12,191 bases of DNA from positions 1 to 12,191 of the forward strand of contig JAEUQE010000254.1 in assembly GCA_016789785.1 (NCBI GenBank). The letters are read 5' to 3'. Made by a program: the position numbers and the translations under genes. Source of the DNA: Bryobacterales bacterium. GTDB taxonomy: Bacteria; Acidobacteriota; Terriglobia; Bryobacterales; Bryobacteraceae. Numbering within the stretch: the stretch's first letter is position 1; every line of letters starts with the position of its first letter. Below the pieces are notes generated by a model. That model ran no database searches, was not told the origin of the DNA, and worked only from the letters and a program-made list of their open reading frames with translations. Shown in pieces: positions 1 to 5,876 of this stretch.

Positions 1-28
1 ATGCCGTCAAGTGGTGTGATCTTCCGAG

Positions 29-44
29 TTCCGGCAAACCGGAA
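29..44 (-). terminator. possible weak hairpin downstream of tRNA-Cys
   Basis: TTCCGG (29-34) and CCGGAA (39-44) form a 6-bp stem with a 4-base loop, about 35 bases past the 3' end of the minus-strand tRNA. There is no run of T after it on the minus strand, so it would be a poor intrinsic terminator. The rest of 1-78 shows no gene or recognisable site. Confidence 0.25.
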
Positions 45-78
45 ACCACCGCCGAAAATTCTTCAAGAAAGAGGGGGG

Positions 79-153
<75 letters not shown>

Positions 154-176
154 AGACAAGGCGTGCGAACTCCTCT

Positions 177-208
177 AGTATACATGGCTTGCTAACCGCT
201 CTGCCAGT
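177..208 (-). promoter_or_regulatory. promoter of tRNA-Cys
   Basis: On the minus strand TATACT lies at 177-182, one mismatch from the -10 consensus. This places the start of transcription about 15-18 bases before the 5' end of the tRNA at 153, a normal leader length. A weak -35 (CTGGCA, about 202-207, spacer near 19) lies upstream. The -10 is convincing; the -35 is not. Confidence 0.55.
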
Positions 209-264
209 ACGTCGTCCGGCGCGCCAAAGGAGCGATTCAGCATCGAGCGGCCGTTCAAGTCAGC

Positions 265-984
265 CTACCATTCCACGGAACCGGAGTCATTGTAAAAACC
301 GCCGGTCGGTGGGTTGCTTTCCGTGGCAAGCTTCACAATGATCGCCGCACCCTGCTCCACGGACTTGGGAGCCGCCGCAGTGCCCATATCCGTGCGGACC
401 CAGCCCGGGCAGATGCTGTTGACCGAGATCCCTTCGCTGCGAAGTTGGTGTGCGCTGATTACGGTCCACATGTTCAACGCCGCTTTGCTCAGGTGATACG
501 CCGGCGGACCGGGGCCCTCCTGCGACACCGCGGTCAACGAGCCCCAGCCCGAGGATACGTTGATGATCCTCGCGTCGGTGCTTCGCCGCAACAAAGGCAG
601 CATCGCTTGAGTCACTTGAATCGCGCCGTAGAGATTCGCCTCCATCGTCGCCTGCAGGACCCCGGTGTCAATCGCAAGCGGCGCAACGCCTCCGTCCAAC
701 AGCACGCCCGCATTGTTCACGAGCACATCAAGACGGTCGAACTGCTGTTCCACCGCGTGCGCGGCCGCATTCGCCGAATCGCGGCTCGTCACATCCAGAC
801 GGAAGAAGTGCGCCGGGTGTCCGGCCTCCCGGAGCCGCGCCGCCGCGGCCTCACCTTTGGCGGTATCACGCGCTGCCAGCAAGACTTGGAACCCCAGCGC
901 GCCAAGTTGACGTGCGGTCTCGAAGCCGATCCCTTTGTTCGCACCCGTGATCAGCGCGACTCGCTGCAGCTTGGTCATACCCAT
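265..984 (-). CDS. short-chain dehydrogenase/reductase, carbonyl-reductase-like
   Basis: A classical SDR of about 237-239 residues, expected to be a cytosolic NAD(P)H-dependent oxidoreductase acting on a carbonyl substrate that cannot be named. Numbering from the ATG at 978, the sequence shows the nucleotide-binding motif TGANKGIG (11-18), the LDV aspartate (62), NNAG (88-91), a likely catalytic Asn in MEANLYG (about 115), Ser in VSSG (142-143), and Tyr161/Lys165 in YHLSK. CPGWVRTDM (190-198) and the ending SVEW resemble the CBR1-type carbonyl reductases, as does NKGIG. Starts at 984 and 978 are both possible and neither has a clear Shine-Dalgarno. A longer reading from 1077 would add a tail of no SDR character ahead of the Rossmann fold and overlap the upstream gene, so I reject it. 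It follows the RibD-like reductase by about 55 bases and is probably co-transcribed with it. Confidence 0.9.
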   Translation of the reverse strand: MGMTKLQRVALITGANKGIGFETARQLGALGFQVLLAARDTAKGEAAAARLREAGHPAHFFRLDVTSRDSANAAAHAVEQQFDRLDVLVNNAGVLLDGGVAPLAIDTGVLQATMEANLYGAIQVTQAMLPLLRRSTDARIINVSSGWGSLTAVSQEGPGPPAYHLSKAALNMWTVISAHQLRSEGISVNSICPGWVRTDMGTAAAPKSVEQGAAIIVKLATESNPPTGGFYNDSGSVEW

Positions 985-1039
985 TTGGATGCCGCAAGAA
1001 CCGGCGTGGCCGCAAATTCCTTCCGGCGTGCGACTACCC

Positions 1040-1615
1040 TCAATCCCGGTCCACACGGTAGTGGACGAGTAACACACCGTTTAAGTAAGTGACTTGCTCC
1101 ACTAACTTCAGAGCGGCGGGCTGAACTTCCCCCGCAAAAAGCCGCGTGCCGCCGCCTGCCAGCGTTGGGTTGATCTTCAGGATCAGCTCGTCAATCTCGC
1201 CGGCAAGGGCGGTTGCCAGTTCTCCTCCTCCGCAAAGCCAGATGCCCAGTCCTTGCTCTTCCTTGAGCATTCGCACCTTCGCAACCGGGTCCGAAGCAAC
1301 AAGCTCAATTCCGGAGTCCGGGCTCACCGTCACACTTCTACTGAAGACATACTGCCGCAGGTGTTGGTATGGCGACGCAATCCCCGCTTTCCAGGCCGGT
1401 TCACACGTGCGGCGGCCCATCAGCACCGTGTCGAACTTCGTGCCAGTCTGGCGGACGCCCAGAGCTTCCCATAAGTGCGACGGGATGGTTTCCGGGTAGC
1501 GCCGGACCAGGTCAGTAAGATGCTCGCCGCCGGGCAGGAAACAGTCCAGAGAGCCGTTCGGGCCTGCGATGTAACCGTCGGCGGTCGTGGCGGCGTAGTA
1601 ACTCAGCTTCCTCAT
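1040..1615 (-). CDS. dihydrofolate reductase family protein (RibD C-terminal domain)
   Basis: A 191-residue protein with the fold shared by DHFR and the reductase half of RibD; members are NAD(P)H-dependent reductases whose substrates are usually unknown. Visible family features are the N-terminal strand and loop YYAATTADGYIAGPNG (6-21), FDTVLMGRRT (61-70), VFSRS (90-94), the glycine-rich nucleotide-binding stretch WLCGGGELA (126-134), and ELILKINPTLAGGGTRLF (143-160). The length is normal for this stand-alone family and shorter than bifunctional RibD, which also needs a deaminase domain absent here, so I would not call it a riboflavin enzyme. The ATG at 1613-1615 lacks a good Shine-Dalgarno and has a -10-like TACAAT five bases upstream. 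It is first of a two-gene unit with the SDR downstream, and divergent from the NHL/PAL-like gene. Confidence 0.9.
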   Translation of the reverse strand: MRKLSYYAATTADGYIAGPNGSLDCFLPGGEHLTDLVRRYPETIPSHLWEALGVRQTGTKFDTVLMGRRTCEPAWKAGIASPYQHLRQYVFSRSVTVSPDSGIELVASDPVAKVRMLKEEQGLGIWLCGGGELATALAGEIDELILKINPTLAGGGTRLFAGEVQPAALKLVEQVTYLNGVLLVHYRVDRD

Positions 1616-1620
1616 GTCTC

Positions 1621-1626
1621 ATTGTA
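1621..1626 (-). promoter_or_regulatory. -10 element of the RibD-like/SDR unit
   Basis: TACAAT on the minus strand differs from TATAAT by one base and ends only 5 bases before the ATG at 1615. The transcript would start at or next to the A of the ATG. No strong -35 is visible 16-18 bases upstream (TTATCC or TATCCC at best). Confidence 0.45.
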
Positions 1627-1665
1627 TGCGAAGGCAGTTCTCCGGGATAACGAATTGCGCAACCG

Positions 1666-1695
1666 TTGACAAGAGGCAGTACGCTGGCATAGGCT
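1666..1695 (+). promoter_or_regulatory. promoter of the NHL/PAL-like gene
   Basis: A perfect -35 TTGACA (1666-1671) is followed after 18 bases by TAGGCT (1690-1695), which keeps the T, A and final T that matter most in a -10. The ATG at 1703 begins 7 bases later, at the expected transcription start, so the mRNA would have little or no leader. No Shine-Dalgarno is present. Confidence 0.5.
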
Positions 1696-1702
1696 CAGCG
1701 GG

Positions 1703-2599
1703 ATGAGACTTCTCACTCTGCTCGCCGCCGCCTCGATCTCGTGCTTCGCCCAAAGCCCGGCGCTTCCGCACAAACTCGTGCAGGATTGGCCGCAACTTCC
1801 CAAGGGGATCAACTTCGGTGAAGTCTCCGGCGTGGACGTGGACCGCAATGACAACGTCTGGGTCTTCAATCGCGGAACCCATCCCGTCCTTCAGTTCGAC
1901 AAGAGCGGGCGGATGCTGCAGGCATGGAGGGATGTTGGCGTGAAATCCGCGCACGGGATTCGCATCGACCCCGAGGGCAACGTATGGTTGGTCGACGTAT
2001 TCGGGCACGCACTTCTGAAGTACTCGCCGTCGGGACGCCTCCTGATGGTCTTTGCCAGCGCGGGCGCGGCAGCCGGCGACAACGACGCGAAGTACGCCTA
2101 TAACCGGCCCACCAGCCTGGCATTTCATCCGAACGGCCATTTCTACGTCTCCGATGGTTATGTCAACTCGCGTGTGGTCCGCTACAAAGCGGATGGTGAA
2201 TATGTGCAGCATTGGGGCAGGAAAGGCACCGGCGATGGCGAGTTCGATATTGCTCATGACATTACCATTGACCGCCGGGGCCGTATCTACGTAGCCGATC
2301 GAACCAATAACCGGGTGCAGATTTTCGATGAGAACGGCAAATTCCTTGGTAAGTGGCCCAATGTCGGCCAGCCCTGGGGGCTCTACTATGTTTCCAAGGA
2401 AGACGCCATCTATCTTTGCGACGGGCAGAATAACCGGGTGCTGAAAGTAAATCTCGACGGGCAGATTCTCGGAACGCTCGGCAGTTTCGGAAAGGCCCCG
2501 GGCCGCTTCGACTTCGCCCATCACCTGAGCGTCGATTCCAGCGGTTCCATTTATGTGGCGGAGATCAAGAACTGGAGAGTGCAGAAGTTCGCGAAGTGA
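1703..2599 (+). CDS. secreted NHL-repeat propeller, peptidyl-alpha-hydroxyglycine alpha-amidating lyase-like
   Basis: A 298-residue protein with a signal peptide (about 1-17, cleavage after SCFAQ or nearby) and six NHL-type blades beginning near residues 39, 82, 134, 182, 221 and 269. It resembles the lyase half (PAL) of the peptidylglycine amidating enzyme, which splits peptidyl-alpha-hydroxyglycine into an amidated peptide and glyoxylate using zinc. Recalled PAL active-site residues all have counterparts: Arg57 (FNRG), Tyr153 (SDGYVNSR), Arg200 (VADRTNNR), and zinc ligands His84 (AHGI), His185 (AHDI) and His273 (AHHL) on alternate blades. The PAL cysteine next to the Tyr is Val154, so that disulfide is missing. 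No copper monooxygenase domain, which makes the hydroxyglycine substrate, occurs here, so the physiological substrate is unknown; a generic NHL scaffold role remains possible. The gene stands alone between divergent and convergent neighbours. Confidence 0.85.
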   Translation: MRLLTLLAAASISCFAQSPALPHKLVQDWPQLPKGINFGEVSGVDVDRNDNVWVFNRGTHPVLQFDKSGRMLQAWRDVGVKSAHGIRIDPEGNVWLVDVFGHALLKYSPSGRLLMVFASAGAAAGDNDAKYAYNRPTSLAFHPNGHFYVSDGYVNSRVVRYKADGEYVQHWGRKGTGDGEFDIAHDITIDRRGRIYVADRTNNRVQIFDENGKFLGKWPNVGQPWGLYYVSKEDAIYLCDGQNNRVLKVNLDGQILGTLGSFGKAPGRFDFAHHLSVDSSGSIYVAEIKNWRVQKFAK

Positions 2600-2600
2600 A

Positions 2601-2633
2601 GCCGGGCGACCCGCCTTGACCGGAGCGCCCGGT
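2601..2633. terminator. hairpin between convergent genes
   Basis: CCGGGCG (2602-2608) pairs with CGCCCGG (2626-2632), extended by a G-T pair, with a loop of 17 bases. It starts 2 bases after the stop of the NHL gene and ends 5 bases before the stop of the DUF4097 gene on the other strand, so it could serve both. No T run follows on either strand. Confidence 0.45.
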
Positions 2634-2637
2634 GCGG

Positions 2638-3450
2638 TTACTTCTTGCGAATGTAAATCGTGCCGTTGAGTGTGGTGAAAGTGAACTCGGGTCCGCCACC
2701 ATTGATCGAACCGTACATCGCGCGATCGAAACGCAGTTTGTATTTTCCCTTCGTGCTCGACGCAGCCGGCTGCGAGGATGTAGGTTTCAACAGAATCTCG
2801 AAGTCGCTGTAGATGTCGCCATTCTCGGACTTCATTTTGAGATTCGCCTTTGCCGCGGAGGGCAATGTTACATCCACATTGCCGTTGAGCGTGCTGAAGC
2901 TCATTGCCTTATCAGCAGTAACGCGGGTGAGGTCCACCTGCACCTTGCCGTTTAACGCATGCGCGACCACGGCTCCGCTCACGTTCGTCAGTGTCACATT
3001 GCCGTTCACATTGTTCGCGTCGATCTCGCCGCTGATTCCCTCGACGCTGATGTTTCCGCCATTGACGGTACTCAGCTTTAAGGAAGTATCCGCGGGAACA
3101 TGGATCATGAGGTTGACGGTGCGGCTGTGGGAGTCGACCTGCAACTTAATGTGATTGTTGTCCTCCTCCGCCGATAGGCCGCTTGCCGTCGTCTCGATCC
3201 GCCGCATGCCCGCGGGCGGCTGCCTGCGGCTGCTTCTGGAACTCGACCGCTGATTCAGTGCCTCCACCACAGCCTCTTTGTTGTTCGAATGCACGTTGAC
3301 CTGAATGCTGCCGTGAATCAGGCTGACCGTGAGACGCTTCGGAGCCGACGCATCGCTGAAGGGGATGGTTGCCCGGTCGCCTTCCTGCGCAGTCAAACCG
3401 CCCGCGCAGAATGCCGTCAGCACGACAGAGAAAAAGTGAGTGCGCATCAT
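2638..3450 (-). CDS. DUF4097 family beta-repeat protein (distal paralogue)
   Basis: A 270-residue exported protein with a signal peptide (about 1-20, LTA before QEG). Cys15 is preceded by Phe, so it is not a lipobox. From about residue 105 it consists of short repeated strands with the turn motif [T/N][V/L]NG: STVNGG (127-132), NNVNGN (146-151), HALNGK (164-169), STLNGN (186-191), SENGD (208-212), TTLNGT (259-264). This pattern is typical of DUF4097 (putative adhesin) proteins, which form right-handed beta structures of unknown biochemical role. A Ser/Arg-rich loop (about 68-84) precedes the repeats. It is the last gene of the sigma-factor operon. The start at 3450 is favoured by GAGGA 7 bases upstream and lies one base past the stop of the preceding gene; a longer reading to 3561 would overlap that gene without a signal peptide. 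Confidence 0.87.
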   Translation of the reverse strand: MMRTHFFSVVLTAFCAGGLTAQEGDRATIPFSDASAPKRLTVSLIHGSIQVNVHSNNKEAVVEALNQRSSSRSSRRQPPAGMRRIETTASGLSAEEDNNHIKLQVDSHSRTVNLMIHVPADTSLKLSTVNGGNISVEGISGEIDANNVNGNVTLTNVSGAVVAHALNGKVQVDLTRVTADKAMSFSTLNGNVDVTLPSAAKANLKMKSENGDIYSDFEILLKPTSSQPAASSTKGKYKLRFDRAMYGSINGGGPEFTFTTLNGTIYIRKK

Positions 3451-3451
3451 G

Positions 3452-4297
3452 TTACTGTCCTCGTTGGCGAATCTCAATATCGCCGTTAATCGTCTCAAAG
3501 CTGTGTTCGGGTCCGCCGTTGCCGATCCGCACCGCGAAGGAACGTTTGCTCTGATACACATACTTGGCGCCGCGCTTTTCGCCGCTGGCCGCCACCGGCG
3601 TCACGGCTTCGGTCGGAAAGTCGGTGAAGACATCGCCGTGCAGCGTCTTGAACCGCAGAGACGCGCTGGTATCTTTGGGGAATTCCGCCGCCACCCGCCC
3701 GTTCACCGTCTTCAGGCTCACTGCCTCCGCCGGAGTGCGGCTGAACTTCGCGGTTACGGGGCCATTCACCGTCTGTGCCGACCCGCTGCCTTTCATGTCC
3801 TCGACGACCACGGGGCCGTTCACATTGCGCGCCTCGAATTTTCCGTTGACGTTCCGTACCAGTACGTCACCTTTGTTGATCGTGCTGATCCGCACTTCCA
3901 TATTGGCTGGAATTTGTAACTCGATGTTGTAAGTGAAGCTGTAGTGCCTGTCGTTGTTCCGTTCGCGCGGCCGGTGCCGATCGGGATCTTTACAGTCGGT
4001 TGTCCATGGCCCCTGCACGCAGACCTTCACGGTATCGCCGCTGACGCCCCAGTCCAGGCGAACCTCCTGCTTCAGCAGCGATAACTCGCCCGAATCCTTT
4101 GCCCGGAATAGCTTCTCCGCGACTAACTGGATCTGGCTTCCAGTGCCCCCGGTGACATGCACATAGCCCTGAATGTTCTTGACTTCGAGTTTGGGCGCGG
4201 TGGGCAGGGTCTGCCGGATGGTCTCCCGGTCCTCCACGTCTGCCCTCGCGCCGGCGGCCAAAACGCCCGCGATCGCGATCGCCGTAACGAATTTCAT
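3452..4297 (-). CDS. DUF4097 family beta-repeat protein (proximal paralogue)
   Basis: A 281-residue exported protein with signal peptide 1-19 (ARA before DVED). The repeat region shows INKGD (140-144), RNVNGK (148-153), RNVNGP (157-162), QTVNGP (175-180), KTVNGR (196-201), KTLHGD (217-222) and ETINGD (268-273), the DUF4097 pattern. A cysteine pair, Cys93 and Cys102, frames a loop followed by a strongly basic Arg/His/Asp segment (about 103-118). Its start overlaps the anti-sigma stop by four bases (ATGA), and it has AGGAG 8 bases upstream. It is clearly a diverged duplicate of the gene that follows by one base. Its function is unknown; the operon suggests an envelope or cell-surface part made under control of the co-encoded sigma factor. 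Confidence 0.87.
   Translation of the reverse strand: MKFVTAIAIAGVLAAGARADVEDRETIRQTLPTAPKLEVKNIQGYVHVTGGTGSQIQLVAEKLFRAKDSGELSLLKQEVRLDWGVSGDTVKVCVQGPWTTDCKDPDRHRPRERNNDRHYSFTYNIELQIPANMEVRISTINKGDVLVRNVNGKFEARNVNGPVVVEDMKGSGSAQTVNGPVTAKFSRTPAEAVSLKTVNGRVAAEFPKDTSASLRFKTLHGDVFTDFPTEAVTPVAASGEKRGAKYVYQSKRSFAVRIGNGGPEHSFETINGDIEIRQRGQ
3458..3462 (-). promoter_or_regulatory. Shine-Dalgarno fixing the distal DUF4097 start
   Basis: GAGGA on the minus strand lies 7 bases before the ATG at 3450, inside the end of the preceding coding region. It decides for the start that gives a signal peptide. Confidence 0.7.
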
Positions 4298-5157
4298 CGC
4301 ATCTGCTCCTTTCCGTTCTCCTTCAGCCGCGCGATGGCGTTCGCCACCCGGACCTGTACTGTTTGATTCAAGTCAGCCTGTTGCCTCAACTGTTCCAGGA
4401 CGTCAATTGCCCCGCGATCCTTGCTCTCCACTGCCCAATCCACCAACGCGATTTGGACCAGCGGTGAGTCCTGGCGGAGCAGCGCCTCGCGCAGTCCGCG
4501 CTTCACCGGAGTCTTCGCGGCGAATTGTTTCAGCGCGTCCACTGCCGCGAGGCGGACGTTGACATTCGAATCCGTGTTCAACGTCTGCATGAGAGCGCCG
4601 AGCACTTCGTTGTCAGCCGGCTCCACCTGCACGCTCCAACTAACTCCACGCAGCCGGTCGCTGGCCGACTGCTGCTGCAGAAGCGACAACGCCACAAGCT
4701 GGCGCATCTGGTGCACCTCCGTGTTCAGTTGTGAGATCGTGTTTCGATCGTGCCGGCTGGTAGTGTACAGGGTTCCCGCCAACACGCCCACCACCATTGC
4801 GAGTCCTGCCAGGGCGAACTGGGCCAGGGGTTGCCTGGGCCACAATTGTTGCAACCAATCCGCCGCGCGGCGGCTCAACGATACCTTGGCCGGCCGGCCC
4901 TTGGGTGCGGCGTAGGAACCATGCGCCGCGCCAATCCGGTAGGCTTCCAGCATGTGGTAGAAGCCCATCCGCAAATTGCGCCCCGGCTCCTCCACCGGCA
5001 GGCTGCCCATGCCGCTCCACAGCGAGTTCAGCGAATCGGCCTCCTCGCGGCATGCGGGGCAATGGGACAGGTGCTGGTCAAGTTCCGAGCGCTGGATTTC
5101 ATCAATGCCTTGCACCCAGCGGTCGACCATCCGGTTGCGAGCATCGTCACACGTCAT
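4294..5157 (-). CDS. anti-sigma factor: zinc-finger domain, one membrane helix, extracytoplasmic HEAT-like domain
   Basis: A 287-residue membrane protein. The N-terminus carries a zf-HC2/ZAS-type anti-sigma zinc finger: Cys3 and His29-x3-Cys33-x2-Cys36. This domain normally binds and holds the partner ECF sigma in the cytoplasm. One hydrophobic helix follows (about 111-130), then a coiled-coil-like stretch (about 139-170), then helical repeats (about 183-280, with VRLAAVDAL and VRVANAIARL) that look like HEAT repeats and should lie outside the membrane. The start at 5157 overlaps the sigma stop as ATGA and has AGGAGG 5 bases upstream; extension to 5247 would add 30 residues inside the sigma gene and is rejected. 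HEAT repeats are protein-binding, so this part probably senses an envelope ligand or the DUF4097 products; that step is inference. Confidence 0.88.
   Translation of the reverse strand: MTCDDARNRMVDRWVQGIDEIQRSELDQHLSHCPACREEADSLNSLWSGMGSLPVEEPGRNLRMGFYHMLEAYRIGAAHGSYAAPKGRPAKVSLSRRAADWLQQLWPRQPLAQFALAGLAMVVGVLAGTLYTTSRHDRNTISQLNTEVHQMRQLVALSLLQQQSASDRLRGVSWSVQVEPADNEVLGALMQTLNTDSNVNVRLAAVDALKQFAAKTPVKRGLREALLRQDSPLVQIALVDWAVESKDRGAIDVLEQLRQQADLNQTVQVRVANAIARLKENGKEQMR
4306..4310 (-). promoter_or_regulatory. Shine-Dalgarno of the proximal DUF4097 gene
   Basis: AGGAG on the minus strand, 8 bases before the ATG at 4297, within the 3' end of the anti-sigma gene. Together with the ATGA overlap it suggests reinitiation plus independent ribosome entry. 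Confidence 0.65.
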
Positions 5158-5735
5158 GAAGCCCTCCTGCCCGACAAACGAAAAAAGAGATCCCCTAATT
5201 GCCGCATTGCGCGAAATACCCGTGTTTTTACGGCGCCCGCGTCGCATTGCAGAATTTCCGCGATTTCTTCATAGCGGAGCTGCTGATATCTTGCCAGCAC
5301 GAGCAACTCGCGCCGGTCCGCGGGCAGGCGATCGAACGCTTTGCGCAGGATCACCATGTCGCCCGCCTGCAGCAGACTCGTTTCCGCCGATACCGCCGGA
5401 TCGGCCAGATCGATTTCGCGGCCGGCCTTCTCGTCCCAAAGCGGCATCTCCGCACTGCGCTTGCGAAGGTGATCCACGTGCACATTGCGCGCGATCTGGT
5501 ACATCCAAGGCAGGAATCGCGCTCCCGGCTGAAACGTTTCGCGGAATTTCAACATGCGAAAAAACACCTCCTGCGTCAGGTCCTCGGATAGAATCCGCGA
5601 CCCGCACAAATGCAAGAAAAAACGGAACAGCATGCGATGATGGCGTTCGAACAACACGGCCAGCCGCTCGGTCGCGCCGGAGCGGACCTCCGTCATCAGG
5701 ACGTCGTCGTTCTTCTGTGTAAGCGGTTCTGTCAC
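5154..5735 (-). CDS. ECF-type RNA polymerase sigma factor (sigma-70 family)
   Basis: A 193-residue protein of typical ECF size containing only regions 2 and 4. Region 2 spans about 24-93, with EDLTQEVFFRML (51-62) and the -10 recognition segment WMYQIARNVHVDHLRKR (77-93). Region 4 spans about 127-180, with LPADRREL and the helix-turn-helix YEEIAEILQCDAGAVKTRV (155-173). It would direct RNA polymerase to a small regulon and be held inactive by the anti-sigma encoded directly downstream. The start is a GTG at 5735 without a visible Shine-Dalgarno. The next in-frame ATG (5696) would remove the conserved acidic DDVLM segment that begins most ECF proteins, so GTG is preferred. It is first of a four-gene operon and is probably autoregulated, although I could not identify an ECF promoter with confidence. 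Confidence 0.93.
   Translation of the reverse strand: MTEPLTQKNDDVLMTEVRSGATERLAVLFERHHRMLFRFFLHLCGSRILSEDLTQEVFFRMLKFRETFQPGARFLPWMYQIARNVHVDHLRKRSAEMPLWDEKAGREIDLADPAVSAETSLLQAGDMVILRKAFDRLPADRRELLVLARYQQLRYEEIAEILQCDAGAVKTRVFRAMRQLGDLFFRLSGRRAS
5163..5168 (-). promoter_or_regulatory. Shine-Dalgarno fixing the anti-sigma start
   Basis: AGGAGG on the minus strand lies 5 bases before the ATG at 5157, inside the end of the sigma gene. It supports the short anti-sigma reading that starts right at the zinc finger. Confidence 0.75.
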
Positions 5736-5827
5736 TGCGGTTTGCCCGCCGCCGGTTTCCCGTGGCGCCTGGCTGGTTTCATCTCTGCTGCGTACAACTG
5801 CCTCTACGCGGACATCGTCTTCAGGTT

Positions 5828-5867
5828 ACGCAAGTTTTTTGCGTGAATCCTCCGCCCGCGCTACCCT
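5828..5867 (+). promoter_or_regulatory. inverted repeat and candidate promoter upstream of the S9 peptidase
   Basis: ACGCAA (5828-5833) and TTGCGT (5839-5844) form a perfect 6-base inverted repeat with a 5-base spacer. The right arm is also a fair -35 element (TTGCGT), followed after 17 bases by TACCCT (5862-5867), a weak -10. A regulator bound at the repeat would cover the -35. The intergenic region (5736-5876) also serves the divergent sigma operon. No other site was convincing. Confidence 0.35.
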
Positions 5868-5876
5868 GAGGGTTTC

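Noticed and set aside
185..220. tRNA-like stretch next to tRNA-Cys: minus strand shows GGACGAC then a D-arm-like GGCAGAGCGGTTAGC
   Set aside because: No matching acceptor 3' strand (GTCGTCC), T arm or plausible anticodon arm follows; the same bases contain the -35/-10 region of the tRNA-Cys. Treated as chance or at most a decayed remnant.
985..1077. Longer N-terminus for the SDR starting at 1077
   Set aside because: Would add 31-33 residues before the Rossmann motif, overlap the upstream gene by 38 bases, and has no family support.
445..1092. 215-codon plus-strand open frame opposite the SDR
   Set aside because: Arg/His-rich product with no domain; the minus-strand SDR motifs are unambiguous.
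1619..2524. 301-codon open frame on the minus strand opposite the PAL-like gene
   Set aside because: It is slightly longer than the real gene but has no recognisable domain or motif, while the plus-strand frame has a signal peptide, blades and active-site residues. It is an antisense shadow of GC-rich codon bias.
3451..3561. Longer N-terminus for the distal DUF4097 protein starting at 3561
   Set aside because: It would bury the signal peptide and overlap the upstream paralogue by more than 100 bases; the start at 3450 has a good Shine-Dalgarno.
4976..5722. 248-codon plus-strand open frame across the sigma/anti-sigma junction
   Set aside because: Low-complexity Pro/Arg/Ser product opposite two well-supported genes; no start site or family signal.
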